Notes under the pieces: model-generated
Told to the model about the DNA's origin: nothing
What the model saw: only the letters and a program-made list of their open reading frames with translations
Databases searched by the model: none
Made by a program: the position numbers and the translations under genes
From: Acidobacteriota bacterium
Lineage (GTDB): Bacteria > Acidobacteriota > UBA890
Assembly (NCBI GenBank): GCA_002731215.1
Contig: PCAP01000020.1
Span: forward strand, 1 to 45,025
DNA length: 45,025 bases
Direction of reading: 5' to 3'
Part shown: positions 1 through 9,764 of the stretch, piece by piece
Layout of the letters: each line of letters starts with the position of its first letter
Position numbering within the stretch: position 1 is the stretch's first letter

Positions 1-1
1 A

Positions 2-604
2 CTAGCCACACATGAGCGGTACGAACTTTCCGACGAATTCGAAATCAAGAATGTCCCGCACATTGGGCCGCTGGATTCCGGGGACATTTCGACGGTCATC
101 GAGTGGATGCGGGCACTTGACGAGTCCGGAGCCAAAGGAGCGATTCTTAAGCCTTCGGAGCCTCACCATCGACCACTGAAATACGGGCTTCCATCAGCAC
201 AATTCAATGAACTTTTGACCCTGCTGGAACTTGGCAAGGATGAGACCGACTTGTGCCACGCAAGACTTTTCCAGGCGTGTTGTGGCGCGAATGAGCTCGA
301 GTTGGGTGTTAACTCATGGGATTGGGAAGAAGTGGGCCGGTCGTTATTGGCAGGCCTCGCAAGCGGCGTAGACCGGATTGCAAAAGGCAACACGCTTGCC
401 ACTGAACACAGCGTGTGGCTATCCAATAAGGAATCTGCCGAGTGCCTTCTAGCACAACTTGGCGAGCAAGCAACGGACACTTCAATCGAACTTGTATCAC
501 TGGTCCCGGAGGACACAGGTTGGCGGCTACGGTTCAGGCGGCAATTCATCAAAACCACTGCAGCTATGCGGCGGCGGATGTCTGGCATCTCCTATCGCGA
601 TTGA
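2..604 (+). CDS. 5'-truncated CDS of uncertain function; possible nucleotidyltransferase/RNA-ligase-like C-terminal part
   Basis: Frame is open from base 2 (LATHERYELSDEFEIKNVPHIGPLD...) through the 107..604 ORF to TGA. The segment GAKGAILKPSEPHHRPLKYGLPSAQFNEL weakly resembles ligase motif IV/V (EGxVxK...KY). Converges on the next gene with a 13-bp overlap. Confidence 0.4.
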   Translation, partial: LATHERYELSDEFEIKNVPHIGPLDSGDISTVIEWMRALDESGAKGAILKPSEPHHRPLKYGLPSAQFNELLTLLELGKDETDLCHARLFQACCGANELELGVNSWDWEEVGRSLLAGLASGVDRIAKGNTLATEHSVWLSNKESAECLLAQLGEQATDTSIELVSLVPEDTGWRLRFRRQFIKTTAAMRRRMSGISYRD

Positions 605-1857
605 GTATCGGAGCTATTACGAACCATCCTTATTTGGTCTACCCGGTGCGGGAGCGCAATTTCTATTATAAAAGTAAGGTTTTTGCTTGCCACAGATTCA
701 CCAACTGTTGGGATCTTCCCGGAGAGTTCCAAGATTAACCCGGCTAATGTTGTGTTTTCCTCGCTGGTCAAGTTGAGATTGTAGCGTCGATTTAAGAGAG
801 CAATTGGGCACGATCCTGCAATCCTTAAAGAGCCGTCCGGGAGTTCAGTTACTGGCGGAATAAATGGTTCGTCAAATTCATCGTCGATTTCCCCAACGAT
901 TTCTTCCAGAACGTCTTCTAGCGACACAATCCCTTCGACCCCGCCGTACTCATCAATAACAATCGCCAGGTGTTGTCGTTCTTGCTGAAAGGCTTGAAGA
1001 ACGACTTGAAGGGGAGCCGACTCTGGGACGAACATTGGCTTGCGCGTCATACTTTCGATGCGGAGCTCGTCGAGGTGCTCAGAATATCTAAAAACGTCCT
1101 TTGAGTTGAGAACACCTATGACATTATCGAGTGTTCCACTATAAACAGGGAACCGCGTGAACCCAGATGCTCGAATAGTATCGATGATCTTCCGAGGGTT
1201 AGCGTCAACCTCCAGCGGAACGACTCTGGTCCGGGGGATCATGACATCTTCAATAGAAAGATCTTCAAGCCTAAACACGCCCCGCAGCATTCGCCTCTTC
1301 TCGCGGGCGATTGAGACTTCCTCCTCACTGAGAGAAATGATCCCCTTGATATCCTCTTCGGAAATCGGGGGGGCCGCGGAACTTGACTTCCCGAACACCA
1401 TCAGGACCCCGTTGGCAATTGCGACACAAAAGCTGGCCAGAGGATGAAGGGTTCTCGCCAAAATATTGATCGGCGTCGCGATGGCGAACGCAACTCGTTG
1501 GGGATTTCGTGTAGCAAAGGTTTTTGGCGCAATTTCCGCAAAGATCAACACCAAGACCGTCATCACAATAGTGGCGTAAATTGTCCCTTCGTCACCAGCT
1601 AGGCGGACAGCAAAGGCTGTCGCCAGCGCCGATGCAGCAATAATGGCGAAATTGTTGCCAACTAGGATAGTCGAGAGCACCCGTTCCCTATTATCAAGTA
1701 ACTCGCGAACCTTTTGCGCACGCTTGTCTCCTTGCCTAGCGAGGTACGAGACCTTGTATCGATTGGCGGCCATAAGCGCGGTTTCCGCGCTAGAAAAAAA
1801 ACCAGATAATAAGAGTAGGGACAATAGGCTGACGAGCGCCACGCCCGGATCAAGCAT
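592..1857 (-). CDS. Hemolysin/CNNM-family transporter (DUF21 + CBS pair + CorC_HlyC domain)
   Basis: N-terminal TM region LLLSGFFSSAETALMAANRYKVSYLARQGDKRA; CBS-type DVMIPRTRVVPLE; IDEYGGVEGIVSLEDVLEEIVGEIDDEFD; C-terminal CorC_HlyC. Start placed at MLDPGVALVS; the ORF extends to 1941. Confidence 0.9.
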   Translation of the reverse strand: MLDPGVALVSLLSLLLLSGFFSSAETALMAANRYKVSYLARQGDKRAQKVRELLDNRERVLSTILVGNNFAIIAASALATAFAVRLAGDEGTIYATIVMTVLVLIFAEIAPKTFATRNPQRVAFAIATPINILARTLHPLASFCVAIANGVLMVFGKSSSAAPPISEEDIKGIISLSEEEVSIAREKRRMLRGVFRLEDLSIEDVMIPRTRVVPLEVDANPRKIIDTIRASGFTRFPVYSGTLDNVIGVLNSKDVFRYSEHLDELRIESMTRKPMFVPESAPLQVVLQAFQQERQHLAIVIDEYGGVEGIVSLEDVLEEIVGEIDDEFDEPFIPPVTELPDGSLRIAGSCPIALLNRRYNLNLTSEENTTLAGLILELSGKIPTVGESVASKNLTFIIEIALPHRVDQIRMVRNSSDTQSR

Positions 1858-2031
1858 CGGAGTTACCTCAAGAATTGGATCGTGTAGATAGTTACAAATA
1901 CCTACGAGCAGTGGATAGTTCGCAAAGGATGCGTTGCACACACCGAGGATAGCATCGCGAGTGATACTATTTGGCTTCCTGCGGCCCGCCTGCCGCCAAT
2001 ATCACCCACCGCCCATTTAAGAGGCCTCATC

Positions 2032-2829
2032 ATGACCGCCAATGGTCGTGGCCGTATGGAAAAAGGGTCTCCGGTGCTCCTCGTACTAGAGGATGACCGG
2101 AAGTTCCTGCTCCACTTGCAGCCTGGACGAAGTTTTTCGACCCACAAAGGTGCCATTGAGCACGACTCTCTAATCGGCCAAACATACGGGCAGGTTTTCA
2201 AAACCAGCTCAGAATCGGACGTCCTGGCCGTGTTTCCAACCTGGATTGATCGGATGCTGAAGGTGCAGCGACGGACTAACATCATGTACCCCAAAGACGT
2301 TGCGTACATGATCGCTCAGCTCGGCATTGGTCCCGGCGACAAAGTTGTCGAACTCGGTTCTGGGTCCGGCGCAATGACCATTGCGCTTGCACACGCGGTG
2401 CAACCGGGCGGGAAAATATACACATACGATCGGCGTGAAGAGCATCTTCGACAAGCCGAGACTAACTGTGAGCGTGCAGGAGTCCCCTTGTCCCTAGTTG
2501 ATTTTCGCTTGAGGGGGATTGGCGAAGCCCTTCCAACAGGTGTTTCTGCCGTCACATGTGATATTCCTGAGCCATGGGACGAGGTTTCCGCTGCACGTGA
2601 ATGTCTTGTCGGTAGCGGCCGGTTTGCCTCTGCCACACCAACATTCAATCAGGCCGAGCGATTGGCATCCTGTTTGATAGGTGAAAAGTTTGCCATGGTT
2701 CAAACTATTGAGATTCTGGTACGAGAGATTTTGGCTCGGCCGGGGCGTACTCGCCCTGGGCATCGGATGGTCGGCCATACTCAGCTGTTAACCACCGCTG
2801 TTAGTACCCTGCAGGGTGTATGTACTTGA
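2032..2829 (+). CDS. trmI: tRNA (adenine-N1)-methyltransferase, TrmI/GCD14 family
   Basis: IMYPKDVAYMIAQLGIGPGDKVVELGSGSGAMTIALAHAVQPGGKIYTYDRREEH (SAM-binding motif) and CDIPEPW. Confidence 0.85.
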   Translation: MTANGRGRMEKGSPVLLVLEDDRKFLLHLQPGRSFSTHKGAIEHDSLIGQTYGQVFKTSSESDVLAVFPTWIDRMLKVQRRTNIMYPKDVAYMIAQLGIGPGDKVVELGSGSGAMTIALAHAVQPGGKIYTYDRREEHLRQAETNCERAGVPLSLVDFRLRGIGEALPTGVSAVTCDIPEPWDEVSAARECLVGSGRFASATPTFNQAERLASCLIGEKFAMVQTIEILVREILARPGRTRPGHRMVGHTQLLTTAVSTLQGVCT

Positions 2830-2914
2830 TCGACACCGAGGTACACACAAAAGCCTGGGATCTTCCTTCGGTTCTGTCACGGTTATACGCATCTATTAAG
2901 GCAGGATTCCGTAC

Positions 2915-3559
2915 GTGACGAACCAGGCTGGCGATCATGCTGGTGAGGCTTTCCGTCGGATAGTGGACGCTTATCCAGAGGCACGGGTAGAACTTACGTT
3001 CCGCAATCCTCTTGAGCTCCTAGTGGCAACTATCCTGTCGGCACAATGCACCGACAAACGAGTGAACCAAATCACCAAGACCTTATTTTTGAATTACCCA
3101 AACGTCGCCGCCTACGCAACTGCCAACCTGGAAGAACTGGAAGAAGCCGTTCGGCCAAGCGGTTTTTTTCGACAGAAGGCCAAGAACATCAAAGCTTGCT
3201 GCGTCGATATAGTTAAGTGCCACAATGGGGTAGTGCCCTCCGGCATGGAAGAGCTGACATCACTAGCGGGTGTGGGACGAAAAACAGCTAGTGTGTTGCT
3301 AGCAATAGCCTTCGACACGCCCGCTATTGCGGTTGATACGCACTGTCGTCGAGTTAGTCAACGTCTTGGCCTAACGACAGAAAATAATCCTGAGAAAGTA
3401 GAACACGACCTGCAAGAACTGTATGCAAAGGAACTTTGGGCGGACATTACGCGTCTTTTTATCTGGCACGGTAGGTACACTTGCAAGTCGAGAAATCCAC
3501 GCTGCCAAGAATGCGTGCTTCCCGATATGTGCCCCTGGTATCTAGACATGATCGCGTAA
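2915..3559 (+). CDS. nth: Endonuclease III (DNA glycosylase/AP lyase)
   Basis: GTG start; LLVATILSAQCTDKRVNQ; HhH LAGVGRKTASVLL; AVDTHCRRVSQRLG; C-terminal 4Fe-4S cysteines CKSRNPRCQECVLPDMCPW. Confidence 0.95.
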   Translation: MTNQAGDHAGEAFRRIVDAYPEARVELTFRNPLELLVATILSAQCTDKRVNQITKTLFLNYPNVAAYATANLEELEEAVRPSGFFRQKAKNIKACCVDIVKCHNGVVPSGMEELTSLAGVGRKTASVLLAIAFDTPAIAVDTHCRRVSQRLGLTTENNPEKVEHDLQELYAKELWADITRLFIWHGRYTCKSRNPRCQECVLPDMCPWYLDMIA

Positions 3560-3622
3560 ATTCTCGTTACTTAATTGCCTTCCGGCACAAGCGCCACGAG
3601 GCAAAGAAGAAGGCTGAGGACA

Positions 3623-4582
3623 ATGCCTGCGGCTGGACAGAAGGACTATTATCGAATCCTAGGAGTATCAAAAGATGCTCCATTGACCGAGATCAAGAAA
3701 GCGTACCGGAAACAGGCTCGACAACATCATCCAGATGTAAACCCAGGGGACAGTGAGTCTGAGGAACGGTTCAAGGAAGTTGCCGAGGCATACCATGTCC
3801 TGGGAGACAAACAACGCCGCGCTGCGTATGACCGTGGCCCCGAACGGTTCGCCCAAGAGTTTGACCTGAGCGATTTTTTCAACCAGTTTCACCACGGCCC
3901 TAGCGGTGGGCGAGCAGGCATGCATTTTGAGTCTGGGGGATTCGGTAATTTATTCGATATGTTTGGCGGAGCGGGAGCGACCCGCGGACAGGGGTATCCA
4001 AACGGGATTGCACAGGCGGGGCGTGACCTGGAAATTAATGTACAACTCGGATTCGAGGAGGCATTGAAGGGTGTCGAGCGCACAGTTCAGTATGGAGTCC
4101 ACCAAGGCACTGGCGCCAAGGATGCGATTTCTACAAAAGTCCGGATCCCTGCCGGTATAGAGGATGGGAAACGGATTCGGGTCAAAGGGCGAGGAGAGCC
4201 GGGCATCGGAGGCGGGCCACCTGGGAATTTGTATCTACGTATTCAGGTCGCTTCGCATCCTCTGTTTACACGGAAGGGAGCCGACCTGTACCTTGAGCTT
4301 CCCGTCACAGTTTATGAAGCAGGTCTGGGGGCCACCGTGCCGGTCCCCACTTTGGACGGCCCCATGTCAATCAAGTTGCCTCCTGGAACTCGTAGTGGAC
4401 AGGTTATTCGCTTGTCGGGCAAGGGAGCAAAACGGCCTGGGCCCGACAACCAAAACAGTCAGGGAAATCTGTTTGTAAGTATTCGCATCGAGCTGCCGGG
4501 CGAGCTGGACCAGGGTAGCAAAGCATTGCTAGAACAATTCGAGAGCGATCATCCGTACAATCCTCGCCGCAATATGGAATAG
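3623..4582 (+). CDS. DnaJ-family co-chaperone (J domain + C-terminal domain, CbpA-like)
   Basis: DYYRILGVSKDAPLTEIKKAYRKQARQHHPDVNPGD (HPD motif), G/F region, CTD. Start assigned to MPAAGQKDYY inside ORF 3575..4582. Confidence 0.92.
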   Translation: MPAAGQKDYYRILGVSKDAPLTEIKKAYRKQARQHHPDVNPGDSESEERFKEVAEAYHVLGDKQRRAAYDRGPERFAQEFDLSDFFNQFHHGPSGGRAGMHFESGGFGNLFDMFGGAGATRGQGYPNGIAQAGRDLEINVQLGFEEALKGVERTVQYGVHQGTGAKDAISTKVRIPAGIEDGKRIRVKGRGEPGIGGGPPGNLYLRIQVASHPLFTRKGADLYLELPVTVYEAGLGATVPVPTLDGPMSIKLPPGTRSGQVIRLSGKGAKRPGPDNQNSQGNLFVSIRIELPGELDQGSKALLEQFESDHPYNPRRNME

Positions 4583-4599
4583 GGGAAAGAGTCGGCATA

Positions 4600-5241
4600 A
4601 TGACCCGTCTATACCTCCTCCGACACGGTTCTACAGAATCTAATCGTGTTGGTCGTTACATGAGCCGGTCTGAAGAAGGACTTTCAGGTGATGGCCGTTG
4701 GCAGGTACGCCAACTCGCTCAACGAATGGCGTGCAGCGAGCTGACAGCAGTTTATTCGAGCCCCCTGCAGCGTGCGCAAGAAACTGCTCAAATTGTTGCA
4801 CAGCCACACCGCCTAAATATTGAAATAGCCCCTGAGTTCAACGAACTTGATTTGTCTCGCTGGGCGGGACTTACGGCAACTGAAATCGCATCCCAGGACC
4901 CCGAGGCCTGGGACATCTGGTGTAATGATCCGAGAAATTTATCCGTTTCCGGGATCGAATCTTTTGTGGAACTTCAGAACCGAATTCGGAAAGGTCTCCA
5001 GGAAATAACCACGGGCCACCCTAGAGGACGCATTGCGGTCGCAACTCATGATGGAATTATCCGAATCGCCGTCTTGTTGGCGCTTGGAATCTCTATGGAT
5101 AATTATCGGGCAATAACGGTGTCCAACACGGGAATGACCATTCTCGATATTGGACCCGCACGGACGTATTTGCGCGCGTTCAACGACACCGGCCATCTGG
5201 AAGATGCATTAGGCACGATGACTGGCCCGGCAGACCAATGA
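4600..5241 (+). CDS. Histidine phosphatase family protein
   Basis: LYLLRHGSTESN (RHG motif), SSPLQRAQETAQ, VATHDGIIRI. Confidence 0.9.
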   Translation: MTRLYLLRHGSTESNRVGRYMSRSEEGLSGDGRWQVRQLAQRMACSELTAVYSSPLQRAQETAQIVAQPHRLNIEIAPEFNELDLSRWAGLTATEIASQDPEAWDIWCNDPRNLSVSGIESFVELQNRIRKGLQEITTGHPRGRIAVATHDGIIRIAVLLALGISMDNYRAITVSNTGMTILDIGPARTYLRAFNDTGHLEDALGTMTGPADQ

Positions 5242-5288
5242 GGCACGCGATCCTTCTTCTAAAATAGCGTTGACTGTCGTCGTTTTTA

Positions 5289-5948
5289 ATGGCTGTACCG
5301 TCGGGAACAACACCAAAAGGACATGCACCGGTGAAACCTCAAAGTCTTGCGGAATTGACCAACGCTGCAAAAGTGGTTAAAGCGGGTGGGGTGGTCTCGT
5401 ATCCAACCGAGACTTTCTATGCACTTGGCGCGGACCCAGCCCAACCCAAGGCGATCGAACATGTATTGATGGCGAAAGGGAGAAATGGTTTAAGGCAACC
5501 TCTCCTTCTGCTCATTGCCACCTTGGATGACCTTCCGAATTGGGTGAGCAAATTCCCTTCATCCTTTGACACCTTGGTTGCGCATTTTTGGCCGGGGCCC
5601 TTGACGCTGGTACTGCCCGCTCAAGCGGGCTTGCCGGACCCTTTAATCGGGCCCGGCAGTGGAATCGCGGTGCGCCTCACCTCACACCCCATAGCCCGTT
5701 TGCTTATTCGTGCCTCTGGAACCGCCCTGACGGGCACCTCAGCGAATCGGACAGGCTCGCCTCCTTGCCGCGACGCAGAGACGGTACGGGCGACATTGGG
5801 GAATGATCTGGGTGCCGTCGTTGATGGAGGCCCCACGGTTGGGGCAAAACCATCAACCGTCCTCGACCTAGTCAACGATTGCCCCAGAATACTTAGACAT
5901 GGGGCGATCGAGGCCAGTGCGCTCGCGCGGCTTATTCGACTGGTATAA
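5289..5948 (+). CDS. tsaC: L-threonylcarbamoyladenylate synthase (TsaC/Sua5/YciO family)
   Basis: GGVVSYPTETFYALGADPAQPKAIEHVLMAKGRN; FWPGPLTLVLPA; TGTSANRTGSPPCRDAETV. Confidence 0.9.
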   Translation: MAVPSGTTPKGHAPVKPQSLAELTNAAKVVKAGGVVSYPTETFYALGADPAQPKAIEHVLMAKGRNGLRQPLLLLIATLDDLPNWVSKFPSSFDTLVAHFWPGPLTLVLPAQAGLPDPLIGPGSGIAVRLTSHPIARLLIRASGTALTGTSANRTGSPPCRDAETVRATLGNDLGAVVDGGPTVGAKPSTVLDLVNDCPRILRHGAIEASALARLIRLV

Positions 5949-5997
5949 TTTGCGGCCTATTGATCCGATAGCCCATATTTCCGGAGTTCCTGATGCC

Positions 5998-7422
5998 ATG
6001 CTAGAGGACAATTCTCGTTGCTCGCCTCAGTACACTGACTCCCTTCCAGACTTTGGCACGGGAAAGAAACGTGGAACCTTCTGGATCCATACATATGGAT
6101 GCCAGATGAACGTCCACGATTCTGAAATATATTCAGGGCAGCTGCGGCGACTCGGACTAGTGCCGGCAGAGACTCCCGAGCAGGCTGACGTGATTTTGCT
6201 AAATACCTGCAGTGTTCGAGAAAAGGCAGAAGAAAAGCTTTTCTCAGAACTCGGCCGCCTCCGCCGCTTAAGGGAATTGGATGAAGCCCGACGACAGGCC
6301 GGCAAGGAGCCAGTCCGAATTGGCGTTACTGGGTGTATTGCTCAACAACGAGGGGAGCAAATAATCGAACGTGAAAGTTCGGTTGACTTTGTCCTTGGGA
6401 CCCGCGCAATCCGGGCACTTCCATCAGTCTTGGATGCCCTAGCAGACGGCCAAGAAGCTCAGGTTGTTACCGAGGACTTCATCGATTTCGATGCCTCTGA
6501 CGCCGACCGGCTAGATCGAGTCCGCGCTTTTGTCACAATCATGGAAGGCTGCAACAACTACTGCTCTTTCTGCATTGTTCCGACGACACGCGGATTAGAA
6601 GTCTATCGCACTGGCGATGAAATCATTGATGAGGTACGCGGTCTAAGTATCCGTGGTTACCGAGAGGTCACACTCTTAGGACAGAATGTTAACTCCTGGA
6701 CAGACAAGTCAACCGGCCTTGACTTCCCAGGTCTCCTTCGCAGACTTGACGAAGAGTTGGCGGGGGACATAGCCGGAGTAGAGCGTGTCCGGTTCCTCAC
6801 CTCTCACCCAAAGGATCTTTCCCCTGCGCTGATCGAGGAGATGGGAAGGTGCTCCAAAATCGCCAAACATTTGCACCTGCCGGTCCAATCCGGGTCGGAC
6901 CGGATCCTTCAAGAGATGAATAGGCACTATACACGCCGCGACTACCTGCAAATTGTCGAACGCTTGCGCGGGACAGTAGAGGGGGTCGGCCTATCCACCG
7001 ACCTTATCGTCGGATTCCCTGGAGAAACTGACAAAGATTTTGAAGCTACGCTGGAGCTCATTAGAGAAGTAGATTACGACTCCTTTTATTCTTTCGAGTA
7101 CTCACCGCGACCGGATACTGCGGCGCTTTCGTACGATGACACGCTCCCTCCCGAAATAAAGCGGCAACGTCTTGTGGAGCTACAGGAACTGCAACGCGAC
7201 ATCCAGGCCCGCAAGAACCGCGAATGGGAAGGACAAACCGTTGAGGTTCTTGTCGACAGTTTCAGCCGTAAAACAAGGGATGATGTCAGCGGCAGGACAA
7301 GCTCGAACCAAATCGTCAATTTTACCGGGGACCGGAAACTGATCGGAATACTCGTAGATGTTGAGATCACCCGCTCGGGCGCACATAGCCTCTACGGTGA
7401 GATTCGTAGCCATTCACGTTGA
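5998..7422 (+). CDS. miaB: tRNA-2-methylthio-N6-dimethylallyladenosine synthase
   Basis: YGCQMNVHDSE, LLNTCSVREKAEEKLFSELGRL, radical SAM CNNYCSFCIVPTTRG, TRAM domain. ORF from 5899; the start at 5998 (MLEDNSRC) avoids overlap with the upstream gene. Confidence 0.95.
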   Translation: MLEDNSRCSPQYTDSLPDFGTGKKRGTFWIHTYGCQMNVHDSEIYSGQLRRLGLVPAETPEQADVILLNTCSVREKAEEKLFSELGRLRRLRELDEARRQAGKEPVRIGVTGCIAQQRGEQIIERESSVDFVLGTRAIRALPSVLDALADGQEAQVVTEDFIDFDASDADRLDRVRAFVTIMEGCNNYCSFCIVPTTRGLEVYRTGDEIIDEVRGLSIRGYREVTLLGQNVNSWTDKSTGLDFPGLLRRLDEELAGDIAGVERVRFLTSHPKDLSPALIEEMGRCSKIAKHLHLPVQSGSDRILQEMNRHYTRRDYLQIVERLRGTVEGVGLSTDLIVGFPGETDKDFEATLELIREVDYDSFYSFEYSPRPDTAALSYDDTLPPEIKRQRLVELQELQRDIQARKNREWEGQTVEVLVDSFSRKTRDDVSGRTSSNQIVNFTGDRKLIGILVDVEITRSGAHSLYGEIRSHSR

Positions 7423-7519
7423 CGGCAACACAGAATTGATTCCTTGACCGTCTTTCGAGGCAGACCTATAGTCGATTTGTCGGCTTCGGCTGGTACCGCA
7501 ACGGTGTTGGAGGGCATGC

Positions 7520-8005
7520 ATGGAAATCGAAATGAAGATTAAGGGCCTGATGGTCGATCCAGTCACCAACATGCCAATCGTCATTCTTAAGGATGAAGCC
7601 GAGGAACGTGTTCTACCTATATGGGTCGGGATTTTCGAGGCTAATGCCATTGCTCTTCGCATCGAGGAAATACAACCGCCCCGCCCGATGACCCACGACT
7701 TGCTCTGCGATCTTCTTGAGTCTCTTGAGGCGAACGTCGAAAAAATTGTGGTTTCAGATCTCAAGGACAATACCTACTTCGCTCAAATTCATCTTGACGT
7801 TGCCGGGAGACAAAGACAGATCGATGCACGTCCGAGCGATGCGATCGCCTTAGCGTTACGTACTCAAGCTCCAATTTATGTTCACCAGGAGGTTCTAGAC
7901 CAATCAAGGTCTCTCGACGAAAGCGGGGAGCCTTCAAACTCAGAGCGGCTCCGAAGATGGTTCGAGAATCTCGACCCTGAGGATTTTTCGAAGTACGAGA
8001 TGTAG
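7520..8005 (+). CDS. Bifunctional nuclease (DUF151) family protein
   Basis: MKIKGLMVDPVTNMPIVILKDEAEERVLPIWVGIFEANAIALRIE; RPSDAIALALRTQAPIYV. Confidence 0.9.
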   Translation: MEIEMKIKGLMVDPVTNMPIVILKDEAEERVLPIWVGIFEANAIALRIEEIQPPRPMTHDLLCDLLESLEANVEKIVVSDLKDNTYFAQIHLDVAGRQRQIDARPSDAIALALRTQAPIYVHQEVLDQSRSLDESGEPSNSERLRRWFENLDPEDFSKYEM

Positions 8006-8145
8006 GAACGCGGCTCGGATGTAGCGTGCTCGGTCCGCACGTTGCTTGACACCTTCACAGCCCCACAGCTAGCATCGCGCTGCCAGACGAGAGCGTCGTC
8101 GGACCGGGCTTCTCGTGCTCGCTTAGATTCGTATCAGGTCCCGAG

Positions 8146-8161
8146 TGTCTGACGTGGAACA
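8146..8161 (+). promoter_or_regulatory. Putative parS-like site upstream of parA
   Basis: TGTCTGACGTGGAACA; 13/16 identity to TGTTTCACGTGAAACA by hand count, with intact right half ACGTGGAACA, 3 bp before the parA ATG. Confidence 0.4.
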
Positions 8162-8164
8162 GGA

Positions 8165-8920
8165 ATGATCCTGGCGGTTACCAATCAAAAAGGCGGCGTT
8201 GGCAAGACCACCACATCGATCAACCTTGCAGCGGCACTCGCTCGCAAGGGTCAGCGCACTCTCCTTGTAGACCTTGATCCTCAAGCTCAGAGTACTGTGT
8301 CCTTCCTCGACGCTGGATCGATCGACCGATCGATCTATGACGCCCTTGTGGAACCGGACGTTGCGGCTGCTGAAATCATTCGTCCGACCACTCAGGAATG
8401 TCTTGACGTGGCCCCGGCGCGACTTTCGCTTGCGAAATTTGGGAGCGAAGTTCTAGGTAGTTTCGATGGTCACTACCGACTACGCGATGAACTCAAGTCA
8501 ATTGTCAAAAACTACGAATTCATTGTGATTGACACACCACCGACTCTGGGGATGTTGACCATTAACGCATTGGTTTCCGCAACTCATCTCCTCGTTCCCG
8601 TCCAGTCTTCGTATTTTTCTCTAGAAGGTACGATTGACTTGATGGAGACCGTCAATAAAATTCGTAGCCGGGTGAACCGCCGTCTGCAACTCCTCGGCGT
8701 ATTAATTACTCTTCACGATAACCGAACAATCCTGGGCAGAGATGTTGTCGAAGAAGTAAGAGATAGATTTGGAGACCAGGTCTTTCAAACGATCATCTCG
8801 AAGAGCGTTCGGCTCGAAGAGAGCCCGAGTCGCAAGATGTCAATTTTCGACCATGCACCGAGATCCAGTGGCGCCAAGCAATATGCAGAACTAGGGGAAG
8901 AGGTGATGCAACGTGCCTAA
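8165..8920 (+). CDS. parA: Chromosome partitioning ATPase ParA/Soj
   Basis: Deviant Walker A NQKGGVGKTTTSINLAAALA; DLDPQAQSTVSF; VIDTPPTLGMLTINAL. Confidence 0.95.
   Translation: MILAVTNQKGGVGKTTTSINLAAALARKGQRTLLVDLDPQAQSTVSFLDAGSIDRSIYDALVEPDVAAAEIIRPTTQECLDVAPARLSLAKFGSEVLGSFDGHYRLRDELKSIVKNYEFIVIDTPPTLGMLTINALVSATHLLVPVQSSYFSLEGTIDLMETVNKIRSRVNRRLQLLGVLITLHDNRTILGRDVVEEVRDRFGDQVFQTIISKSVRLEESPSRKMSIFDHAPRSSGAKQYAELGEEVMQRA
8316..8335. repeat. Perfect 9-bp inverted repeat with 2-nt spacer inside parA
   Basis: GATCGATCG-AC-CGATCGATC read directly. Confidence 0.8.
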
Positions 8921-9764
8921 GCAACGTGGGCTCCCAGAAAACTTCAAGATGCGGCACGATCACCATTTCGTTGATGAGCTGGCTGTACGAGAAGCGGAGG
9001 GAATTGGCCAATTAATTGCTGTAGATTCCTTGGTACCAAATCCGGAGCAGCCCCGCCAGAGTTTTGAACGAATCGATGAGCTCGTTGCTTCAATTGGGGA
9101 GGTTGGAGTGCTCGAGCCCTTGCTAGTCCGTCAAGGGCCCCAAGGTTTTCAAATTATCTCGGGTGAAAGACGCTACCGCGCAGCGGTTGAGGCGGGTCTA
9201 GACCAAGTCCCATGCATGATACTGGACGTCGATGACGCGCAGGTCCTTGCCATTGCACTAATCGAAAATCTCCAACGGCAGGACCTGTCGCCTTTCGAGG
9301 AAGCCGAAGCCCTTCGCGCCCTTGTCTCGCGTTTCGATTACACCCACGAAGAGGTAGCTCGAAAAATTGGGAAAGCGCGGACAAGCGTAACCGAAGCATT
9401 GTCGATCGCCGATCTGCCGAAAGAGATCAAGGCGAGACTAGAAGGAGCCGGCGTAAACACCAAGTCAATCCTTCTAGAGGTTGCCAGGAGAGAAGATCCC
9501 GCTGAACAATCGGCGTTGGTGGATCGCATTGTCAAGGAAGGCCTCACACGCGACCAATTGCGTGCCCTGAGGCACGCTCCTGGAGCTGGGCCAACGGAAA
9601 AAGCGCCTGGCGAATCCACTCCAAAGCGCCGGCGGCTCACGTACCACTCAGGGACGGGAATCACTGTAACTTTGCATCTTAGTGGCGACCAAATCACCGT
9701 CCCTGATATCCAGGGCGCGTTGCGCGAGGCAATACATGAACTCGACGAACCACCGTCGTCATGA
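8913..9764 (+). CDS. parB: Chromosome partitioning protein ParB/Spo0J
   Basis: Overlaps the parA end; GTG start; LVPNPEQPRQSF, ISGERRYRAAVEAGLDQVPC, ALIENLQRQDLSPFEEAEAL, HTH. Confidence 0.95.
   Translation: MPKQRGLPENFKMRHDHHFVDELAVREAEGIGQLIAVDSLVPNPEQPRQSFERIDELVASIGEVGVLEPLLVRQGPQGFQIISGERRYRAAVEAGLDQVPCMILDVDDAQVLAIALIENLQRQDLSPFEEAEALRALVSRFDYTHEEVARKIGKARTSVTEALSIADLPKEIKARLEGAGVNTKSILLEVARREDPAEQSALVDRIVKEGLTRDQLRALRHAPGAGPTEKAPGESTPKRRRLTYHSGTGITVTLHLSGDQITVPDIQGALREAIHELDEPPSS

Noticed and set aside
163-588. Antisense ORF 163..588 (-) and many similar short ORFs overlapping strong genes on the opposite strand
   Set aside because: No recognisable domains; they lie inside well-supported coding regions and look like compositional by-products of the ORF track.
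8006-8164. Possible tRNA or small RNA in the GC-rich gap before parA
   Set aside because: No acceptor/T-loop pattern or convincing stem arrangement seen; only the parS-like site is supported.
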